Virus record (IMG/VR): IMGVR_UViG_3300020442_002036
Location: 1 to 32,982 of that record
Strand: one strand, 5' to 3'
DNA: 32,982 nt
Source of the DNA: a virus
A model generated the notes under the pieces. The model did no database searches, was not told the origin of the DNA, and saw only the letters and a program-made list of their open reading frames with translations. Within the stretch, counting starts at the first letter, position 1. Every line of letters begins with the position of its first letter. Below are positions 30,193-32,982 of this stretch, one piece after another. The position numbers were made by a program, and so were the translations under genes.

Positions 30193-30746
30193 TCGTCAGT
30201 GACTTCACAATTAGGATTAAGATCTTCTACCATTTGTCCACCAATATCTGCACCTTGTTCCATGCCCATCATCGTAGCAGCACCAGCAAGCACCCAACCA
30301 ACATAAGGAATAGAGGCAAGACCAGAGCTAGCAACAGCAGCACCGACGCTACCCCCGACAAGCCTTCCCGTTTGCTCTCCTCCACCGACCGCCTTGATGC
30401 AGGCGACAGACTTTTTTGATTCGTCTCCTGTTGCTGAACCTCCACCTTCCAAGTGTTCAGAACCACCCATTGTGTACTGCTCAGTAACTTTAGTGGTGTT
30501 GTTACCCAGTCCCAGAAACCCTGCTTTTCTTTTAATATCTCTCTCCACTGTCATGACAGTAGGATCATTTGATTTATACTCAATAGAGTATCCATCTTTA
30601 CCTGCTTGCACATTGTATGATGTGTAGTCTCCTACAGGTAAATTAATTTGTGGTAGTTGATTGCGATTAGCAACCATACCAATCATTGCTATGTGGGTTA
30701 GTCCTAATATGCTACCTAGACTTATTCCTATCCATTTGTTCATCAT
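30189..30746 (-). CDS. Membrane-anchored protein with glycine-rich C-terminus
   Basis: I place the start at ATG 30746 (or 30743), four to seven bases after AGGAG; an in-frame ATG at 30791 lies in the preceding gene and has no such site. The protein (185 residues) begins MMNKWIGISLGSILGLTHIA, a membrane anchor or signal, followed by a soluble beta-like region and a C-terminal part rich in Gly/Ala (GRLVGGSVGAAVASSGLASI, GWVLAGAATMMGMEQGADIGG) that resembles glycine-zipper membrane segments. Such proteins can form membrane pores or act in lysis, but no family is recognised. Confidence 0.65.
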   Translation of the reverse strand: MMNKWIGISLGSILGLTHIAMIGMVANRNQLPQINLPVGDYTSYNVQAGKDGYSIEYKSNDPTVMTVERDIKRKAGFLGLGNNTTKVTEQYTMGGSEHLEGGGSATGDESKKSVACIKAVGGGEQTGRLVGGSVGAAVASSGLASIPYVGWVLAGAATMMGMEQGADIGGQMVEDLNPNCEVTDE

Positions 30747-30945
30747 CTCTCTCCTCTCGGAATACCAGTAACTTTTCTCCATACCTGACACCTTCCATTT
30801 CTGGGTGAGGTGCAGGTAGTTTTGTTACCTTTGGTTTATTCATTTCAGACAACGTTGATGACATCATTTTCCACATGAAAGCAAACGTTGCTCCAAAAAG
30901 AGCAACGAAGCAAATCAGATATACTGTTATCAGGACATCATTCAT
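30712..30945 (-). CDS. Small membrane protein (77 aa), unknown function
   Basis: An N-terminal hydrophobic helix (VLITVYLICFVALFGATFAFMW, residues about 4-25) is followed by a polar tail with prolines and charges. It overlaps the previous gene by 8 bases and the next by about 35 bases. The tight overlap pattern suggests it is translated as part of a small membrane-protein operon. Confidence 0.65.
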   Translation of the reverse strand: MNDVLITVYLICFVALFGATFAFMWKMMSSTLSEMNKPKVTKLPAPHPEMEGVRYGEKLLVFREERDDEQMDRNKSR

Positions 30946-31192
30946 CGTATTCTAATTCTTTGCCAGGATATAGTTTCTTTTCTTCTAACACCTCAGGATA
31001 TAATCGTTTGTCGTCAGACTCATAAGGTGGTTGAACTGACAATATAAAAGTATTTATATCAAAAGTCTCAGATCCTGTGATAATTGCAGCAGCACTTGTA
31101 CCAGTTGCACAAAGAACTGTTGCAGCAACAAGAGATGCCTCTGCCAATTCAAAAATTTTACTAGTCCGAAACACTTTGTTTCTATTCAACAT
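30938..31192 (-). CDS. Small membrane protein (84 aa), unknown function
   Basis: Start set at ATG 31192 (MLNRNKVFRTSKIFELAEAS). The GTG at 31219 would place the first codons inside a terminator hairpin and is unlikely. A membrane segment lies at about residues 20-41 (SLVAATVLCATGTSAAAIIT), followed by an acidic tail rich in Tyr, Lys and Glu. It is the first gene behind the pebS terminator. Confidence 0.6.
   Translation of the reverse strand: MLNRNKVFRTSKIFELAEASLVAATVLCATGTSAAAIITGSETFDINTFILSVQPPYESDDKRLYPEVLEEKKLYPGKELEYDE
31051..31058 (-). promoter_or_regulatory. Late promoter motif inside the 30938-31192 gene
   Basis: Exact TATAAATA on the minus strand, 106 bases before the ATG at 30945. 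It could give a separate late transcript of the three downstream small membrane genes; being inside a gene it may also be chance. Confidence 0.4.
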
Positions 31193-31207
31193 AATCAAAT
31201 GATAACA

Positions 31208-31234
31208 CAAAAGGGACACGTTGCTGTGTCCCTT
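31208..31234 (-). terminator. Rho-independent terminator after pebS
   Basis: A 9-bp stem AAGGGACAC / GTGTCCCTT with a 6-base loop followed by a short U run on the minus strand, 12 bases after the pebS stop. Confidence 0.85.
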
Positions 31235-31245
31235 GTGCCAGTTTA

Positions 31246-31890
31246 TTAATTGTCCTCTGCGTACGAAAAAAAGAACTCGTTCATCATTCGGTCAGCATTA
31301 TCAGCACCGAATCTACTAGACATATATCCTAGGATAGGGTCTAGTTTTTTCATGTATGTATCAAAGTCCTTGTAGAAGGATGTATCTTCACCACTTGGTT
31401 GTGCTTCATCAACCATAGCACGATACGTTTCAAGATACTTTCTAAAGTCTGGTAGATAATCATCTACCTCATCAAAAGTACAGTACCTTACAAAAATGTT
31501 CTCTGAAAAATGGTTGCCCATCTCAAAGAACCGATAGTCTTTCTCTGCTTTAGGTAAGTTAGGCAGAGAAAATAAAAGTTTTTCAACTGGATGTTGGAAG
31601 TCAAATACAATGATAACTTTCTTCTCAAAGAATCCCATGAGATCCATACCAAAACAGGGAAGATAACTCCCTGTCTTGGGATAGATTACATTGTTATAGA
31701 TATCTGATTTCTCATTGTAAATATCTACTCGTCTTGATTTTATAAAATGTGGGGCAGTAAAGATGTCTGCTGTTAAAGTCAGATCACCTTTACCTTTCCA
31801 CTCACACCACCGTGAATCAAATTTAAACTCAGGGAAAACATCATCAAGAACTCGTTTGTAGTTGACCCAGAGGTCAACTCTATCAGTCAT
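31246..31890 (-). CDS. pebS: Phycoerythrobilin synthase (ferredoxin-dependent bilin reductase)
   Basis: 214 residues matching PebS of cyanophages: DLTLTADIFTAPHFIKSRRV, SDIYNNVIYPKTGSYLPCFG, MDLMGFFEKKVIIVFDFQHP, FFEMGNHFSENIFVRYC, and the DFDTYMKKLDPILGYM segment. The two acidic residues important for catalysis in PebS correspond to Asp 83 and Asp 184. PebS reduces biliverdin to phycoerythrobilin in two steps, replacing PebA and PebB of the host. It is a little shorter at the N-terminus than the P-SSM2 protein. The start overlaps gp32 by 8 bases, so it is read from the gp32 transcript. A PcyA- or PcyX-type specificity cannot be fully excluded by eye. Confidence 0.9.
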   Translation of the reverse strand: MTDRVDLWVNYKRVLDDVFPEFKFDSRWCEWKGKGDLTLTADIFTAPHFIKSRRVDIYNEKSDIYNNVIYPKTGSYLPCFGMDLMGFFEKKVIIVFDFQHPVEKLLFSLPNLPKAEKDYRFFEMGNHFSENIFVRYCTFDEVDDYLPDFRKYLETYRAMVDEAQPSGEDTSFYKDFDTYMKKLDPILGYMSSRFGADNADRMMNEFFFSYAEDN

Positions 31891-32809
31891 CCGATGCTAG
31901 TGATGCGAAATATGATAGAGCATCATCATCTTCAACGACTGCTTCCTTCTTAACTGGAGGAGGTGAAGACATTTGCTGACGGAAAGAAGACTGAGGAGTA
32001 ATGTCAGGAGCGTTGAAAGAACCACGACCTTCACTCTCATCTTCTAGTGACTCATCAATGACCTGTCCTGAGGGACGGGCAGGAGCACCTAGAACAAGGT
32101 TCAACCTCTTCTCTAGGTCTTCGTATGATTTGAACTGTTCACGTGCTGTGAACGCTTCTAGCGAGTGCTCTTGCTTCCATGTTGCTTCCAGTTCAGTATC
32201 ATCTGCACTAAGAGCACTAACGTTATCAAACTCACTGCTGTCATAGTTCCAGAATCCTGCGACTTTTTTGATCTTCAACTTGAAGTTAGCACCTTCCCAA
32301 AGATCAAAGACATTTACTGGTGTCTCGTCTTGGAACTCAGGTTGCATGGCAGCAAGGATCTTGTCATGGATCTTCTTGCCATACTTGTAGAGAAATACTT
32401 TGCCTTCGTTCTCAGGATGCTTGGGGTCTTTAACAACAAAGATGTTACTGTAGTAAGAGAGTTTACGCTTCTGCTTACGAGCAGTCTCTTTGTCTGCATC
32501 TTCGCCACTATTCCATAGACGACGATTGACTTCCCCAACAGGATCTTTATCGCCAAGAGTGGTCAAAGAATTCTCAATGTACCAACCACCTGGTCCTTGG
32601 AATGCATGAGAATAAACCTTTGCCCAAGGCACGGTCTCTCCTTCTGGTGCTGGTAGAAAACGGATGACGGCATAACCATTGCCACTTGCATCTACTTCTG
32701 GTTTCCAGAAGCGGTCGTCAACATTCTTATTACTTACCGTTTTCTCTAGTTCTTTTTGTAGAAATTGTAGATTAGATTGGGATTTTTTCTTTAGGTCTGC
32801 GAAAGACAT
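31883..32809 (-). CDS. 32: gp32-like single-stranded DNA-binding protein
   Basis: 308 residues, about the size of T4 gp32 (301). MSFADLKKKSQSNLQFLQKE and NGYAVIRFLPAPEGETVPWA, the GGWYIENSLTTLGDKDP motif, RKLSYYSNIFVVKDPKHPEN and KVFLYKYGKKIHDKI are gp32 OB-fold features. The C-terminus is acidic (EDDDALSYFASLASDD), the partner-binding tail. No cysteine occurs in the whole protein, so the zinc site of T4 gp32 (three Cys, one His) is absent. An AGGTAATCTAAT site precedes the ATG at 32809. Confidence 0.93.
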   Translation of the reverse strand: MSFADLKKKSQSNLQFLQKELEKTVSNKNVDDRFWKPEVDASGNGYAVIRFLPAPEGETVPWAKVYSHAFQGPGGWYIENSLTTLGDKDPVGEVNRRLWNSGEDADKETARKQKRKLSYYSNIFVVKDPKHPENEGKVFLYKYGKKIHDKILAAMQPEFQDETPVNVFDLWEGANFKLKIKKVAGFWNYDSSEFDNVSALSADDTELEATWKQEHSLEAFTAREQFKSYEDLEKRLNLVLGAPARPSGQVIDESLEDESEGRGSFNAPDITPQSSFRQQMSSPPPVKKEAVVEDDDALSYFASLASDD

Positions 32810-32856
32810 ATTAGATTACCTCGGATTAATTTGGATTTATTTTGTTGTGTTGGGTC

Positions 32857-32946
32857 TTACGTGCAGTCAAGTCTCCCCGACTCATCTGCCCAACGTTTGT
32901 GTGGTGTGGGAGGTTGGGTTCCTGTGTACCAACAAGAGGAGGGCAT
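32857..32946 (-). CDS. Possible tiny ORF in the gp32 leader (29 aa)
   Basis: ATG 32946 to TAA 32857, encoding MPSSCWYTGTQPPTPHKRWA and nine more residues with two cysteines. Its nearest purine site (GAGGAG) is about 18 bases upstream, which is too far for a normal Shine-Dalgarno. It may instead be part of the gp32 leader, or GAGGAGTAA may be the end of the upstream gene. Nothing else is seen in 32810-32982. Confidence 0.2.
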   Translation of the reverse strand: MPSSCWYTGTQPPTPHKRWADESGRLDCT

Positions 32947-32982
32947 TTCTACAGTTTAGAATTACTCCTCTGCATGAGACCT

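Noticed and set aside
30938-31219. Longer form of the small membrane protein starting at GTG 31219
   Set aside because: The GTG and following codons form one arm of the pebS terminator hairpin; the ATG at 31192 is more likely.
32165-32518. 117-codon plus-strand ORF in gp32
   Set aside because: gp32 is intact on the minus strand with clear motifs; the opposite frame has no supporting signals.

Overview
The window is a piece of a T4-type (myovirus) cyanophage genome, most likely infecting marine Synechococcus or Prochlorococcus. The evidence is a set of T4-like baseplate and tail genes (gp4, gp5, gp26/gp51, gp48, gp53, gp32) mixed with cyanobacterial pigment and carbon-metabolism genes (ho1, pebS, cpeT, cp12), dense overlapping genes, T4-type late promoter motifs (TATAAATA), and a tmRNA whose tag peptide is of the marine picocyanobacterial type. 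All calls come from reading the sequence; no database search was run.

Layout from left to right. 1-10181 (minus): one open reading frame that runs off the left edge, at least 3,393 residues, a giant repeat-built virion protein. 10229-11429 (minus): a stable-RNA cluster with five tRNAs (Arg-UCU, Asn-GUU, Thr-UGU, Leu-UAA, Ile-UAU), a two-piece circularly permuted tmRNA, and a small SleB-like cell-wall hydrolase. In the tmRNA the tRNA-Asn occupies almost exactly the segment that is normally an excised spacer between acceptor and coding pieces. 11434-14486: HNH endonuclease, a 50-aa ORF, cpeT, one small plus-strand gene, a cysteine-rich protein, heme oxygenase ho1, a membrane protein and a secreted barrel-like protein preceded by a long structured leader.

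14750-25973 (minus) is a tail/baseplate operon, read right to left: gp26 with a -1 frameshift extension (gp51-like), two large tape-measure-like tail proteins, a hub protein, cp12, gp5 (no recognisable lysozyme) and a beta-helical spike-like protein. 26074-26808 (minus) is a tail-tube-like protein. 26839-29957 (plus) holds gp4, an unknown conserved protein, gp48 and gp53, closely spaced or overlapping. 30007-31192 (minus) is a string of four overlapping small, mostly membrane proteins. 31246-32809 (minus) is pebS directly behind the single-stranded DNA-binding protein gp32. The right end (32810-32982) is the gp32 leader.

How the parts work together: gp26/51 probably chaperone the tape-measure-like proteins; gp27-like, gp5, spike, gp48, gp53 and the tube-like protein build baseplate and tube. 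HO1 converts heme to biliverdin, PebS reduces it to phycoerythrobilin and CpeT binds or handles that pigment, while CP12 would restrain the host Calvin cycle. The tRNAs mostly read A-ending codons, fitting an AT-rich phage in a more GC-rich host, and the tmRNA would supply ribosome rescue.
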